Of a DNA stretch of 64,000 nt, positions 45,312 through 55,805 are shown piece by piece; the stretch's first letter is position 1, and every line of letters starts with the position of its first letter. The DNA is from Symbiodinium natans (lineage: Eukaryota > Sar > Dinophyceae > Suessiales > Symbiodiniaceae). The stretch is taken from assembly GCA_905221605.1 (NCBI GenBank), contig CAJNDS010002637.1, forward strand, positions 270,531 to 334,530, read 5' to 3'. The notes below the pieces were generated by a model. That model was not told where the DNA came from and searched no databases. It was given only the letters and a program-made list of their open reading frames with translations. The position numbers were made by a program, and so were the translations under genes.

Positions 45312-46820
45312 ATGGCAGAGAAGCGCAAGCGCGAGGACATTGTGACCTTGGACCTTGTCATTGCCACGCGTGAGAACACGCAGAAGCTTGGCTACTTCGT
45401 TGACGACACCGTCGTGAACCCTGGCTTGGGCATCCCCTTCTACAAGACCGTGCTGGAGGGTGCAAACTACGAGCATGCTGATTGGAAGGACCAGGCATGC
45501 GTCCGTACCTCGCAGATCCACTGGCGAGAGGATCACAGTGTTTCCTGGCTGGAACGGCACATGGAAATGACCCAGGGCTTTATTCTCCTTGGGAAAAACC
45601 CAGGGCTCTTCGTCCTGGGCGAGCCGACCCATGACCGCGACGATTTGGACGAAAAGGGCCGAGCGAAGCCTGATCCCGAGCGAACCAAAGCATACATCAT
45701 CCCGGCAGGAATGGGCTTGATCCTGAAAAAGGGGACCTGGCACGACTTCCCAGTGTCGTGCGGTCCGCCCGTGACTGCCTTTATCCTGAACACAGAAGAA
45801 GTTGTTGCGGCCCTTGCGTCCATGCCAAAGCCAGCGCCCATGAACCATGGCGATTGCTTCAAGCTTCGTATGGCGGAACACTTTGACTTCACGCTCAAGT
45901 TCCCTGATCCCCGCCCTTTCGTTCAAAGACACGGCCTGGTGCCTAGCCCAGTGGCCATGCCTTTGATGGGCAAGGAGGGCTATGGCACCGACATGGTGCG
46001 ACAGGAGGTGAAGCCTGGATGGGCTGGTGGCAAGAAGGTCTTCGTAGTTCCCGTGGTGAACGTGGAGGTCTTTGTCCCTGGCAGCGGAGGACCGTCCATC
46101 CAGCCCCATTTGCAGTCGATTCCGGAGGTTGCCAACCGAGGCTGGCGGGATTACGGCAATCGCCGCGGCCTGCAGCGGCTGTGCGCCATGTTCAAGGAGC
46201 TTGGGATCCCGGCGACGGCCGTGGTCAACAGTGAGGCAGCCAAACTGGAGCACGTGGCCAAGGCGCTGAAGGAGTCGGGCTGGGAGCTCGGTGCACATGG
46301 TCTGAACAACTCCTCGGGTGCCGCCAAGCTTAGCAGGGGTGAGGAGGAGGCGTATTTCAAGCAGACCCTGGACGACCTTCAGCAAAGCCTGGGCGCAAGG
46401 CCCAAGACCTGGCTGACTCCAGGCTTTTCCGTCACGGAGCGCACACCGGAAATAGCTGTGCAGTCTGGCATTGAGGCGTTTCTGGACTTTGTGGACGAGG
46501 ACGTGCCGTACTACCTCTCGCACGAGAGTGGGAAGCGCACGCTATGCCTGCCCTACTGCATGGAGACCAACGACTTCTCTTGCGTTTTGACAAAGCACTT
46601 TGATGGCCGGCAGTATGCCCAAGCCATTGAGGACCACGTCCGCCAGCTGGCCAAGGAAGACGGAGAGAAGGTGGTGTGCTTGGGCATGCACACGTTCGTG
46701 GCTGGAACACCTGGGCGAGTGCTCGCCCTCACGGAGGCGCTTGGGCGCCTTCAGCAAGTCCCGGGCGTTTGCTTTGCCACCACAGCCGATGTCTGCGTGG
46801 CCATTCAGAAGAATGCTTGA
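45312..46820 (+). CDS. AllA-like/PuuE-like fusion, copy 1 (head type A)
   Basis: Intronless, 502 residues, ATG at 45312. Residues about 10-175 resemble ureidoglycolate lyase (AllA): a cupin-like fold with the run KAYIIPAGMGLILKKGTWHD, equivalent to the AllA strand before its conserved WH. Residues about 240-495 match PuuE allantoinase, a member of the polysaccharide-deacetylase (NodB) fold: RDYGNRRGLQRL, WELGAHGLNN, WLTPGFS, DFVDEDVPYYL, LPYCMETNDF. PuuE opens the hydantoin ring of allantoin to allantoate; AllA splits ureidoglycolate to glyoxylate and urea. Like PuuE it lacks the Asp-Asp motif of metal-dependent deacetylases. An in-frame extension upstream has no ATG. Head type A (QKLGYF, SQIHW, PERTKAY) is combined with a B-type tail (TADVCVAIQKNA), so the gene is a recombinant. 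E396 is Asp in all other copies. Confidence 0.9.
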   Translation: MAEKRKREDIVTLDLVIATRENTQKLGYFVDDTVVNPGLGIPFYKTVLEGANYEHADWKDQACVRTSQIHWREDHSVSWLERHMEMTQGFILLGKNPGLFVLGEPTHDRDDLDEKGRAKPDPERTKAYIIPAGMGLILKKGTWHDFPVSCGPPVTAFILNTEEVVAALASMPKPAPMNHGDCFKLRMAEHFDFTLKFPDPRPFVQRHGLVPSPVAMPLMGKEGYGTDMVRQEVKPGWAGGKKVFVVPVVNVEVFVPGSGGPSIQPHLQSIPEVANRGWRDYGNRRGLQRLCAMFKELGIPATAVVNSEAAKLEHVAKALKESGWELGAHGLNNSSGAAKLSRGEEEAYFKQTLDDLQQSLGARPKTWLTPGFSVTERTPEIAVQSGIEAFLDFVDEDVPYYLSHESGKRTLCLPYCMETNDFSCVLTKHFDGRQYAQAIEDHVRQLAKEDGEKVVCLGMHTFVAGTPGRVLALTEALGRLQQVPGVCFATTADVCVAIQKNA

Positions 46821-47451
46821 CGATTCAGACCATGCCAAAAGAGAAGGTGGTGTAGAAGGGTGTAGACAGTGTAGACAATCGTCTATGTTTTGATGCGGTG
46901 TCTTTGGGAGCCCATGCTCACCAGAAGGCATCACGCAGAATTGCGTTTCCCTAGCAACGCAGAGTAAAGTACTCCGACGTGACAAGTCCTGCTGGTATAA
47001 CATGTTTAGAATCAAATGCGTTTGTAGATACTTCCAGCTTGCACAAGAACATCAAGAATTGCTCTGCAGTTTTGTTGCTGCTTGCCCTTGGCCGAACTTG
47101 TTGACGAAGGGCCTGTGGCTCCGGCATTCTGGGTGCCTTGCATCCACGAACTCTTGCAGCCTTTGGTCACATGAGCGCACGCGTACCTGGCGCAAGCGCC
47201 AGGGGCCAGGAACATGCCACACTAAACAAACAGTTTTCCTGCAAAACGTCGTCCAGACTCGTTCATCTCGTGCTTGCGACATGTGCTTGGTGCATCCTCA
47301 CACCTCTTGCCCTTCAAAAGCATTGGCACTGCCTGCATCTGCCCGCAATGGCTAAGAACCTGAGCCATTCTGGCTTCAGAAACAGCGTGTGCCCCTGTGC
47401 CCGACAGCACCCGTAGCACCCGTTCATCGCTCGCTGCAGCCACCCGCGACC
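46821..47451. other. Spacer between copies 1 and 2
   Basis: Mostly different from the 773-bp spacers further right. The last 85 bp before the copy-2 ATG are the common B-type leader. Short similarities (GTTTTGATGCGGTGTCTTTGGG at 46887, compared with GTTTTTGATACCGGATCTTT in other spacers) suggest a diverged common origin. No gene seen. Confidence 0.6.
47368..47451 (+). promoter_or_regulatory. Conserved leader with probable trans-splice acceptor
   Basis: The stretch ATTCTGGCTTCAGAAACAGC followed by GTGTGCCCCTGTGCCCGACAG is conserved before the ATG of all B-type copies (also near 49649, 51930, 54172 and 56437). A pyrimidine-rich run ending in CAG at 47407, 44 bases before the ATG, would suit spliced-leader trans-splicing, the rule in dinoflagellates. 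A second AG (GCTGCAG, 47440) is closer to the ATG. Which one is used cannot be told from sequence. Confidence 0.4.
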
Positions 47452-48960
47452 ATGCCGGAGAAGCGCAAGCTCGAGGACACACTGACCTTGGACCTCGTCA
47501 TTGCCACGCGTGAGAACACGCAGAACCTCGGTTACTTTGTTGACGACACCGTCGTGAACCCTGGCTTGGGCATCCCCTTCTACAAGACCGTGCTGGAGGG
47601 TGCCAACTACGAGCATGCTGACTGGAAGGACCAGGCATGCGTCCGCACCTCGCAGATCAACTGGCGAGAGGATCACAGTGTTTCCTGGCTTGAACGGCAC
47701 ATGGAAATGACCCAGGGCTTCATCGTGATCGGGAAGAACCCGGGGCTCTTTGTCCTGGGCGAGCCGACCCATGACCGCGACGATTTGGACGAAAAGGGCC
47801 GAGCGAAGCCTGACCCGGATCGCGTCAGAGCTTACATCATCCCAGCAGGAATGGGCTTGATCTTGAAGAAGGGCACCTGGCACGACTTCCCAGTGTCTTG
47901 TGGACCACCTCTGTCTGCATTCATCATCAACACAGAGGAGGTCGTAGAGGCCTTGGCGACTATGCCAAAGCCAGCGCCCATGAACCACGGCGATTGCTTC
48001 AAGCTTCGCCTTGCGGAGCACTTTGACTTCACGATCAAGTTCCCTGATCCCCGCCCTTTCGTTCAAAGACATGGCCTGGTGCCTAGCCCCGTGGCCATGC
48101 CTTTGATGGGCAAGGAGGGCTATGGCACCGACATGATGCGACAGGAGGTGAAGCCTGGATGGGCTGGTGGCAAGAAGGTCTTCGTAGTTCCCGTGGTGAA
48201 CGTGGAGGTCTTTGTCCCTGGCAGCGGAGGACCTTCCATCCAGCCCCATTTGCAGTCGATCCCGGAGGTTGCCAACCGAGGCTGGCGGGATTACGGCAAT
48301 CGCCGCGGCCTGCAGCGGCTGTGCGCCATGTTCAAGGAGCTTGGGATCCCGGCGACGGCCGTGGTCAACAGTGAGGCAGCCAAACTGGAGCACGTGGCCA
48401 AGGCGCTGAAGGAGTCGGGCTGGGAGCTCGGTGCACATGGTCTGAACAACTCCTCGGGTGCCGCCAAGCTTAGCAGGGGTGAGGAGGAGGCGTATTTCAA
48501 GCAGACCCTGGACGACCTTCAACAAAGCCTGGGCGCAAGGCCCAAGACCTGGCTGACTCCAGGCTTTTCCGTCACGGAGCGCACACCGGAAATAGCTGTG
48601 CAGTCTGGCATTGAGGCGTTTCTGGACTTTGTGGACGACGACGTGCCGTACTACCTCTCGCACGAGAGTGGGAAGCGCACGCTATGCCTGCCCTACTGCA
48701 TGGAGACCAACGACTTCTCTTGCGTTTTGACAAAGCACTTTGATGGCCGGCAGTATGCCCAAGCCATTGAGGACCACGTCCGCCAGCTGGCCAAGGAAGA
48801 CGGGGAGAAGGTGGTGTGCTTGGGCATGCACACGTTCGTGGCCGGAACACCTGGGCGAGTGCTCGCCCTCACGGAGGCGCTCGGGCGCCTTCAGCAAGTC
48901 CCGGGCGTTTGCTTTGCCACCACAGCCGATGTCTGTGTGGCCATTCAGAAGAATGCCTGA
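47452..48960 (+). CDS. AllA-like/PuuE-like fusion, copy 2 (head type B)
   Basis: Intact 502-residue, intronless. Same two-domain layout as copy 1: AllA-like residues about 10-175, linker, PuuE-like residues about 240-495. Head type B differs from type A at about 20 positions, nearly all before residue 195 (start MPEKRKLEDTLTL, QNLGYF, SQINW, FIVIGKNPG, PDRVRAY, PPLSAF, FTIKF). It is the only copy with Ala in LRLAEHF within type B and with MMRQEV in place of MVRQEV. The tail is TADVCVAIQKNA. Predicted role as for copy 1: ureide breakdown in the cytosol or a microbody. I see no signal peptide, and the C-terminus is not an SKL-type peroxisome signal. Confidence 0.9.
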   Translation: MPEKRKLEDTLTLDLVIATRENTQNLGYFVDDTVVNPGLGIPFYKTVLEGANYEHADWKDQACVRTSQINWREDHSVSWLERHMEMTQGFIVIGKNPGLFVLGEPTHDRDDLDEKGRAKPDPDRVRAYIIPAGMGLILKKGTWHDFPVSCGPPLSAFIINTEEVVEALATMPKPAPMNHGDCFKLRLAEHFDFTIKFPDPRPFVQRHGLVPSPVAMPLMGKEGYGTDMMRQEVKPGWAGGKKVFVVPVVNVEVFVPGSGGPSIQPHLQSIPEVANRGWRDYGNRRGLQRLCAMFKELGIPATAVVNSEAAKLEHVAKALKESGWELGAHGLNNSSGAAKLSRGEEEAYFKQTLDDLQQSLGARPKTWLTPGFSVTERTPEIAVQSGIEAFLDFVDDDVPYYLSHESGKRTLCLPYCMETNDFSCVLTKHFDGRQYAQAIEDHVRQLAKEDGEKVVCLGMHTFVAGTPGRVLALTEALGRLQQVPGVCFATTADVCVAIQKNA

Positions 48961-49732
48961 GCGGATGAACCGGGACTGTACTCGGAAGTGGACGTCGAAA
49001 TCCATGACTGCTTGAAAAAGCGTCGTTTTGAGACTCGTTCTTTGTCTTTGGGCAGAAGAGTTGTGAAACACTTCTGTTTTTGATACCGGATCTTTGGGCA
49101 GGAGAGTTGCCGGACAATTCTTCTAGTTGCGGTGGCCTTGGGGTCCTCCCATTCACCCAAGGGCACCACGCAGACCCCTTGTGCTTCTCTTGCAAAGAAG
49201 CTCTCGGAGGTTCTGTTTGTTGACACCCGAAGAGGCTGCAGAGCATGCCGCATGCCTTATCAAGATCTTGCTTAGAGGTTTGCATGGTTTCTATCTTGTC
49301 TGGCCTGGAGCTTGGACTTTTCATTCGCAGATGGGTGCCGTGCGTCCATTCTGCCTCGAAGTCTCTCGGACCATGGTGCTTGAATGGCCAAGGGCTGTAA
49401 CGATCATGGGTAAAGTTATGCTAAGCTGGGCCAGAGACAGGACCCTTCTTTGTTTAGTAGCTGAGTACCGGTGAGGTTTACAAGCTACAAGAGGGCCAGG
49501 AAAGGTGCATGTGCCAAGGGCTCCGTCCAGAAGTTGCACAACAAGAATCCGCAGACCTCGACTTGAAAATGCGCTGCCTGCAGCATCGCATTCTGCCAGA
49601 TTCCGCCGTTCGCACGCAGATGCGCCAATCCTTGTGCCACGTCAGCCATTCTGGCTTCAGAAACAGCGTGTGCCCCTGTGCCCGACAGCACCCGTAGCAC
49701 CCGTTCATCGCTCGCTGCAGCCACCTGCGACC
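48961..49732. other. Spacer between copies 2 and 3 (type B spacer)
   Basis: Representative 772-bp spacer, repeated almost exactly after copies 3, 5 and (for its first 550 bp) 6. No gene: short open frames on both strands are conserved only because the DNA is. It should hold the 3' end of one unit and the leader of the next. Confidence 0.7.
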
Positions 49733-51241
49733 ATGCCGGAGAAGCGCAAGCTCGAGGACACACTGACCTTGGACCTCGTCATTGCCACGCGTGAGAACAC
49801 GCAGAACCTCGGTTACTTTGTTGACGACACCGTCGTGAACCCTGGCTTGGGCATCCCCTTCTACAAGACCGTGCTGGAGGGTGCCAACTACGAGCATGCT
49901 GACTGGAAGGACCAGGCATGCGTCCGCACTTCGCAGATCAACTGGCGAGAGGATCACAGTGTTTCCTGGCTTGAACGGCACATGGAAATGACCCAGGGCT
50001 TCATCGTGATCGGGAAGAACCCGGGGCTCTTTGTCCTGGGCGAGCCGACCCATGACCGCGACGATTTGGACGAAAAGGGCCGAGCGAAGCCTGACCCGGA
50101 TCGCGTCAGAGCTTACATCATCCCAGCAGGAATGGGCTTGATCTTGAAGAAGGGCACCTGGCACGACTTCCCAGTGTCTTGTGGACCACCTCTGTCTGCA
50201 TTCATCATCAACACAGAGGAGGTCGTAGAGGCCTTGGCGACTATGCCAAAGCCAGCGCCCATGAACCACGGCGATTGCTTCAAGCTTCGCCTTTCGGAGC
50301 ACTTTGACTTCACGATCAAGTTCCCTGATCCCCGCCCTTTCGTTCAAAGACATGGCCTGGTGCCTAGCCCCGTGGCCATGCCTTTGATGGGCAAGGAGGG
50401 CTATGGCACCGACATGGTGCGACAAGAGGTGAAGCCTGGATGGGCTGGTGGCAAGAAGGTCTTCGTAGTTCCCGTGGTGAACGTGGAGGTCTTTGTCCCT
50501 GGCAGCGGAGGACCGTCCATCCAGCCCCATTTGCAGTCGATTCCGGAGGTTGCCAACCGAGGCTGGCGGGATTACGGCAATCGCCGCGGCCTGCAGCGGC
50601 TCTGCGCCATGTTCAAGGAGCTTGGGATCCCGGCGACGGCCGTGGTCAACAGTGAGGCAGCCAAACTGGAGCACGTGGCCAAGGCGCTGAAGGAGTCGGG
50701 CTGGGAGCTCGGTGCACATGGTCTGAACAACTCCTCGGGTGCCGCCAAGCTTAGCAGGGGTGAGGAGGAGGCGTATTTCAAGCAGACCCTGGACGACCTT
50801 CAACAAAGCCTGGGCGCCAGGCCCAAGACCTGGCTGACTCCAGGCTTTTCCGTCACGGAGCGCACACCGGAAATAGCTGTGCAGTCTGGCATTGAGGCGT
50901 TTCTGGACTTTGTGGACGACGACGTGCCGTACTACCTCTCGCACGAGAGTGGGAAGCGCACGCTATGCCTGCCCTACTGCATGGAGACCAACGACTTCTC
51001 TTGCGTTTTGACAAAGCACTTTGATGGCCGGCAGTATGCCCAAGCCGTTGAGGACCACGTCCGCCAGCTGGCCAAGGAAGACGGGGAGAAGGTGGTGTGC
51101 TTGGGCATGCACACGTTCGTGGCCGGAACACCTGGGCGAGTGCTCGCCCTCACGGAGGCGCTCGGGCGCCTTCAGCAAGTCCCGGGCGTTTGCTTTGCCA
51201 CCACAGCCGATGTCTGTGTGGCCATTCAGAAGAATGCCTGA
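49733..51241 (+). CDS. AllA-like/PuuE-like fusion, copy 3 (head type B)
   Basis: Intact, 502 residues, ATG at 49733. An in-frame upstream extension of 76 codons starts with GTG and lies in the spacer, so it is not used as the start. It shares LRLSEHF with copies 4-6 and the silent variants CGGCTCTGCGCC and GGCGCCAGG with copies 5 and 6. Its only distinctive residue is Val in AQAVEDHV, where the others have Ile. Both domains and all motifs described for copy 1 are present. Function predicted as for copy 1. Confidence 0.9.
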   Translation: MPEKRKLEDTLTLDLVIATRENTQNLGYFVDDTVVNPGLGIPFYKTVLEGANYEHADWKDQACVRTSQINWREDHSVSWLERHMEMTQGFIVIGKNPGLFVLGEPTHDRDDLDEKGRAKPDPDRVRAYIIPAGMGLILKKGTWHDFPVSCGPPLSAFIINTEEVVEALATMPKPAPMNHGDCFKLRLSEHFDFTIKFPDPRPFVQRHGLVPSPVAMPLMGKEGYGTDMVRQEVKPGWAGGKKVFVVPVVNVEVFVPGSGGPSIQPHLQSIPEVANRGWRDYGNRRGLQRLCAMFKELGIPATAVVNSEAAKLEHVAKALKESGWELGAHGLNNSSGAAKLSRGEEEAYFKQTLDDLQQSLGARPKTWLTPGFSVTERTPEIAVQSGIEAFLDFVDDDVPYYLSHESGKRTLCLPYCMETNDFSCVLTKHFDGRQYAQAVEDHVRQLAKEDGEKVVCLGMHTFVAGTPGRVLALTEALGRLQQVPGVCFATTADVCVAIQKNA

Positions 51242-52013
51242 GCGGATGAACCGGGACTGTACTCGGAAGTGGACGTCGAAATCCATGACTGCTTGAAAAA
51301 GCGTCGTTTTGAGACTCGTTCTTTGTCTTTGGGCAGAAGAGTTGTGAAACACTTCTGTTTTTGATACCGGATCTTTGGGCAGGAGAGTTGCCGGACAATT
51401 CTTCTAGTTGCGGTGGCCTTGGGGTCCTCCCATTCACCCAAGGGCACCACGCAGACCCCTTGTGCTTCTCTTGCAAAGAAGCTCTCGGAGGTTCTGTTTG
51501 TTGACACCCGAAGAGGCTGCAGAGCATGCCGCATGCCTTATCAAGATCTTGCTTAGAGGTTTGCATGGTTTCTATCTTGTCTGGCCTGGAGCTTGGACTT
51601 TTCATTCGCAGATGGGTGCCGTGCGTCCATTCTGCCTCGAAGTCTCTCGGACCATGGTGCTTGAATGGCCAAGGGCTGTAACGATCATGGGTAAAGTTAT
51701 GCTAAGCTGGGCCAGAGACAGGACCCTTCTTTGTTTAGTAGCTGAGTACCGGTGAGGTTTACAAGCTACAAGAGGGCCAGGAAAGGTGCATGTGCCAAGG
51801 GCTCCGTCCAGAAGTTGCACAACAAGAATCCGCAGACCTCGACTTGAAAATGCGCTGCCTGCAGCATCGCATTCTGCCAGATTCCGCCGTTCGCACGCAG
51901 ATGCGCCAATCCTTGTGCCACATCAGCCATTCTGGCTTCAGAAACAGCGTGTGCCCCTGTGCCCGACAGCACCCGTAGCACCCGTTCATCGCTCGCTGCA
52001 GCCACCTGCGACC

Positions 52014-53498
52014 ATGCCGGAGAAGCGCAAGCTCGAGGACACACTGACCTTGGACCTCGTCATTGCCACGCGTGAGAACACGCAGAACCTCGGTTACTTT
52101 GTTGACGACACCGTCGTGAACCCTGGCTTGGGCATCCCCTTCTACAAGACCGTGCTGGAGGGTGCCAACTACGAGCATGCTGACTGGAAGGACCAGGCAT
52201 GCGTCCGCACTTCGCAGATCAACTGGCGAGAGGATCACAGTGTTTCCTGGCTTGAACGGCACATGGAAATGACCCAGGGCTTCATCGTGATCGGGAAGAA
52301 CCCGGGGCTCTTTGTCCTGGGCGAGCCGACCCATGACCGCGACGATTTGGACGAAAAGGGCCGAGCGAAGCCTGACCCGGATCGCGTCAGAGCTTACATC
52401 ATCCCAGCAGGAATGGGCTTGATCTTGAAGAAGGGCACCTGGCACGACTTCCCAGTGTCTTGTGGACCACCTCTGTCTGCATTCATCATCAACACAGAGG
52501 AGGTCGTAGAGGCCTTGGCGACTATGCCAAAGCCAGCGCCCATGAACCACGGCGATTGCTTCAAGCTTCGCCTTTCGGAGCACTTTGACTTCACGATCAA
52601 GTTCCCTGATCCCCGCCCTTTCGTTCAAAGACATGGCCTGGTGCCTAGCCCCGTGGCCATGCCTTTGATGGGCAAGGAGGGCTATGGCACCGACATGGTG
52701 CGACAGGAGGTGAAGCCTGGATGGGCTGGTGGCAAGAAGGTCTTCGTAGTTCCCGTGGTGAACGTGGAGGTCTTTGTCCCTGGCAGCGGAGGACCTTCCA
52801 TCCAGCCCCATTTGCAGTCGATCCGGAGGTTGCCAACCGAGGCTGGCGGGATTACGGCAATCGCCGCGGCCTGCAGCGGCTGTGCGCCATGTTCAAGGAG
52901 CTTGGGATCCCGGCGACGGCCGTGGTCAACAGTGAGGCAGCCAAACTGGAGCACGTGGCCAAGGCGCTGAAGGAGTCGGGCTGGGAGCTCGGTGCACATG
53001 GTCTGAACAACTCCTCGGGTGCCGCCAAGCTTAGCAGGGGTGAGGAGGAGGCGTATTTCAAGCAGACCCTGGACGACCTTCAACAAAGCCTGGGCGCAAG
53101 GCCCAAGACCTGGCTGACTCCAGGCTTTTCCGTCACGGAGCGCACACCGGAAATAGCTGTGCAGTCTGGCATTGAGGCGTTTCTGGACTTTGTGGACGAC
53201 GACGTGCCGTACTACCTCTCGCACGAGAGTGGGAAGCGCACGCTATGCCTGCCCTACTGCATGGAGACCAACGACTTCTCTTGCGTTTTGACAAAGCACT
53301 TTGATGGCCGGCAGTATGCCCAAGCCATTGAGGCCACCACGGGGAGAAGGTGGTGTGCTTGGGCATGCACACGTTCGTGGCCGGAAACCTGGGCGAGTGC
53401 TCGCCCTCACGGAGGCGCTCGGGCGCCTTCAGCAAGTCCCGGGCGTTTGCTTTGCCACCACAGCCGATGTCTGTGTGGCCATTCAGAAGAATGCCTGA
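52014..53498 (+). pseudogene. AllA-like/PuuE-like fusion, copy 4, frameshifted
   Basis: Starts normally at 52014 and is intact through the AllA-like half. One C is missing from the CCC at 52822-52824, which shifts the frame near residue 270 and leads to a stop at 52970. Two more losses follow: 22 bp near 53333 and 1 bp near 53386. The three losses sum to 24 bp, so the normal final codons (TADVCVAIQKNA) return to the original frame at the 3' end, but the middle of the PuuE domain is out of frame. As written it can make only a truncated protein without an allantoinase domain. The alternative is sequence or assembly error, since four further small deletions lie in the spacer just downstream. Confidence 0.8.
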
Positions 53499-54239
53499 GC
53501 GGATGAACCGGGACTGTACTCGGAAGTGGACGTCGAAATCCATGACTGCTTGAAAAAGCGTCGTTTTGAGACTCGTTCTTTGTCTTTGGGCAGAAGAGTT
53601 GTGAAACACTTCTGTTTTTGATACCGGATCTTTGGGCAGGAGAGTTGCCGGAGTTGCGGTGGCCTTGGGGTCCTCCCATTCACCCAAGGGCACCACGCAG
53701 ACCCCTTGTGCTTCTCTTGCAAAGAAGCTCTCGGAGGTTCTGTTTGTTGACACCCGAAGAGGCTGCAAGCATGCCGCATGCCTTATCAAGATCTTGCTTA
53801 GAGGTTTGCATGGTTTCTATCTTGTCTGGCCTGGAGCTTGGACTTTTCATTCGCAGATGGGTGCCCGTCCATTCTGCCTCGAAGTCTCTCGGACCATGGT
53901 GCTTGAATGGCCAAGGGCTGTAACGATCATGGGTAAAGTTATGCTAAGCTGGGCCAGAGACAGGACCCTTCTTTGTTTAGTAGCTGAGTACCGGTGAGGT
54001 TTACAAGCTACAAGAGGGCCAGGAAAGGTGCATGTGCCAAGGGCTCCGTCCAGAAGTTGCACAACAAGAATCCGCAGACCTCGACTTGAAAATGCGCTGC
54101 CTGCAGCATCGCATTCTGCCAGATTCCGCCGTTCGCACGCAGATGCGCCAATCCTTGTGCCACATCAGCCATTCTGGCTTCAGAAACAGCGTGTGCCCCT
54201 GTGCCCGAGCACCCGTCGTCGCTGCAGCCACCTGCGACC

Positions 54240-55805
54240 ATGCCGGAGAAGCGCAAGCTCGAGGACACACTGACCTTGGACCTCGTCATTGCCACGCGTG
54301 AGAACACGCAGAACCTCGGTTACTTTGTTGACGACACCGTCGTGAACCCTGGCTTGGGCATCCCCTTCTACAAGACCGTGCTGGAGGGTGCCAACTACGA
54401 GCATGCTGACTGGAAGGACCAGGCATGCGTCCGCACTTCGCAGATCAACTGGCGAGAGGATCACAGTGTTTCCTGGCTTGAACGGCACATGGAAATGACC
54501 CAGGGCTTCATCGTGATCGGGAAGAACCCGGGGCTCTTTGTCCTGGGCGAGCCGACCCATGACCGCGACGATTTGGACGAAAAGGGCCGAGCGAAGCCTG
54601 ACCCGGATCGCGTCAGAGCTTACATCATCCCAGCAGGAATGGGCTTGATCTTGAAGAAGGGCACCTGGCACGACTTCCCAGTGTCTTGTGGACCACCTCT
54701 GTCTGCATTCATCATCAACACAGAGGAGGTCGTAGAGGCCTTGGCGACTATGCCAAAGCCAGCGCCCATGAACCACGGCGATTGCTTCAAGCTTCGCCTT
54801 TCGGAGCACTTTGACTTCACGATCAAGTTCCCTGATCCCCGCCCTTTCGTTCAAAGACATGGCCTGGTGCCTAGCCCCGTGGCCATGCCTTTGATGGGCA
54901 AGGAGGGCTATGGCACCGACATGGTGCGACAAGAGGTGAAGCCTGGATGGGCTGGTGGCAAGAAGGTCTTCGTAGTTCCCGTGGTGAACGTGGAGGTCTT
55001 TGTCCCTGGCAGCGGAGGACCGTCCATCCAGCCCCATTTGCAGTCGATTCCGGAGGTTGCCAACCGAGGCTGGCGGGATTACGGCAATCGCCGCGGCCTG
55101 CAGCGGCTCTGCGCCATGTTCAAGGAGCTTGGGATCCCGGCGACGGCCGTGGTCAACAGTGAGGCAGCCAAACTGGAGCACGTGGCCAAGGCGCTGAAGG
55201 AGTCGGGCTGGGAGCTCGGTGCACATGGTCTGAACAACTCCTCGGGTGCCGCCAAGCTTAGCAGGGGTGAGGAGGAGGCGTATTTCAAGCAGACCCTGGA
55301 CGACCTTCAACAAAGCCTGGGCGCCAGGCCCAAGACCTGGCTGACTCCAGGCTTTTCCGTCACGGAGCGCACACCGGAAATAGCTGTGCAGTCTGGCATT
55401 GAGGCGTTTCTGGACTTTGTGGACGACGACGTGCCGTACTACCTCTCGCACGAGAGTGGGAAGCGCACGCTATGCCTGCCCTACTGCATGGAGACCAACG
55501 ACTTCTCTTGCGTTTTGACAAAGCACTTTGATGGCCGGCAGTATGCCCAAGCCATTGAGGACCACGTCCGCCAGCTGGCCAAGGAAGACGGAGAGAAGGT
55601 GGTGTGCTTGGGCATGCACACGTTCGTGGCCGGAACACCTGGGCGAGTGCTCGCCCTCACGGAGGCGCTCGGGCGCCTTCAGCAAGTCCCGGGCGTTTGC
55701 TTTGCCACCACAGCCGATGTCTGTGTGGCCATTCAGAAGAGAATGCCTGAGCGGATGAACCGGGACTGTACTCGGAAGTGGACGTCGAAATCCATGACTG
55801 CTTGA
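54240..55805 (+). CDS. AllA-like/PuuE-like fusion, copy 5, altered C-terminus
   Basis: Both domains are intact from ATG 54240. Near 55740 the sequence has an extra GA (CAGAAGAGAATGCC against CAGAAGAATGCC in the other B copies). This shifts the last codons: instead of ending QKNA the protein runs into the spacer and ends about 20 residues later (RMPERMNRDCTRKWTSKSMT). Total 521 residues against 502. All catalytic-domain motifs lie upstream of the change, so activity could be kept. The leader is 16 bp shorter than in the other B copies. Confidence 0.85.
   Translation: MPEKRKLEDTLTLDLVIATRENTQNLGYFVDDTVVNPGLGIPFYKTVLEGANYEHADWKDQACVRTSQINWREDHSVSWLERHMEMTQGFIVIGKNPGLFVLGEPTHDRDDLDEKGRAKPDPDRVRAYIIPAGMGLILKKGTWHDFPVSCGPPLSAFIINTEEVVEALATMPKPAPMNHGDCFKLRLSEHFDFTIKFPDPRPFVQRHGLVPSPVAMPLMGKEGYGTDMVRQEVKPGWAGGKKVFVVPVVNVEVFVPGSGGPSIQPHLQSIPEVANRGWRDYGNRRGLQRLCAMFKELGIPATAVVNSEAAKLEHVAKALKESGWELGAHGLNNSSGAAKLSRGEEEAYFKQTLDDLQQSLGARPKTWLTPGFSVTERTPEIAVQSGIEAFLDFVDDDVPYYLSHESGKRTLCLPYCMETNDFSCVLTKHFDGRQYAQAIEDHVRQLAKEDGEKVVCLGMHTFVAGTPGRVLALTEALGRLQQVPGVCFATTADVCVAIQKRMPERMNRDCTRKWTSKSMTA

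Noticed and set aside
49505-49732. Upstream in-frame extension of copies 3, 4 and 6 (76 codons)
   Set aside because: Begins with GTG in the spacer and is not shared with copies 1 or 7; the ATG at MPEKRK/MAEKRK is conserved in all full-length copies.
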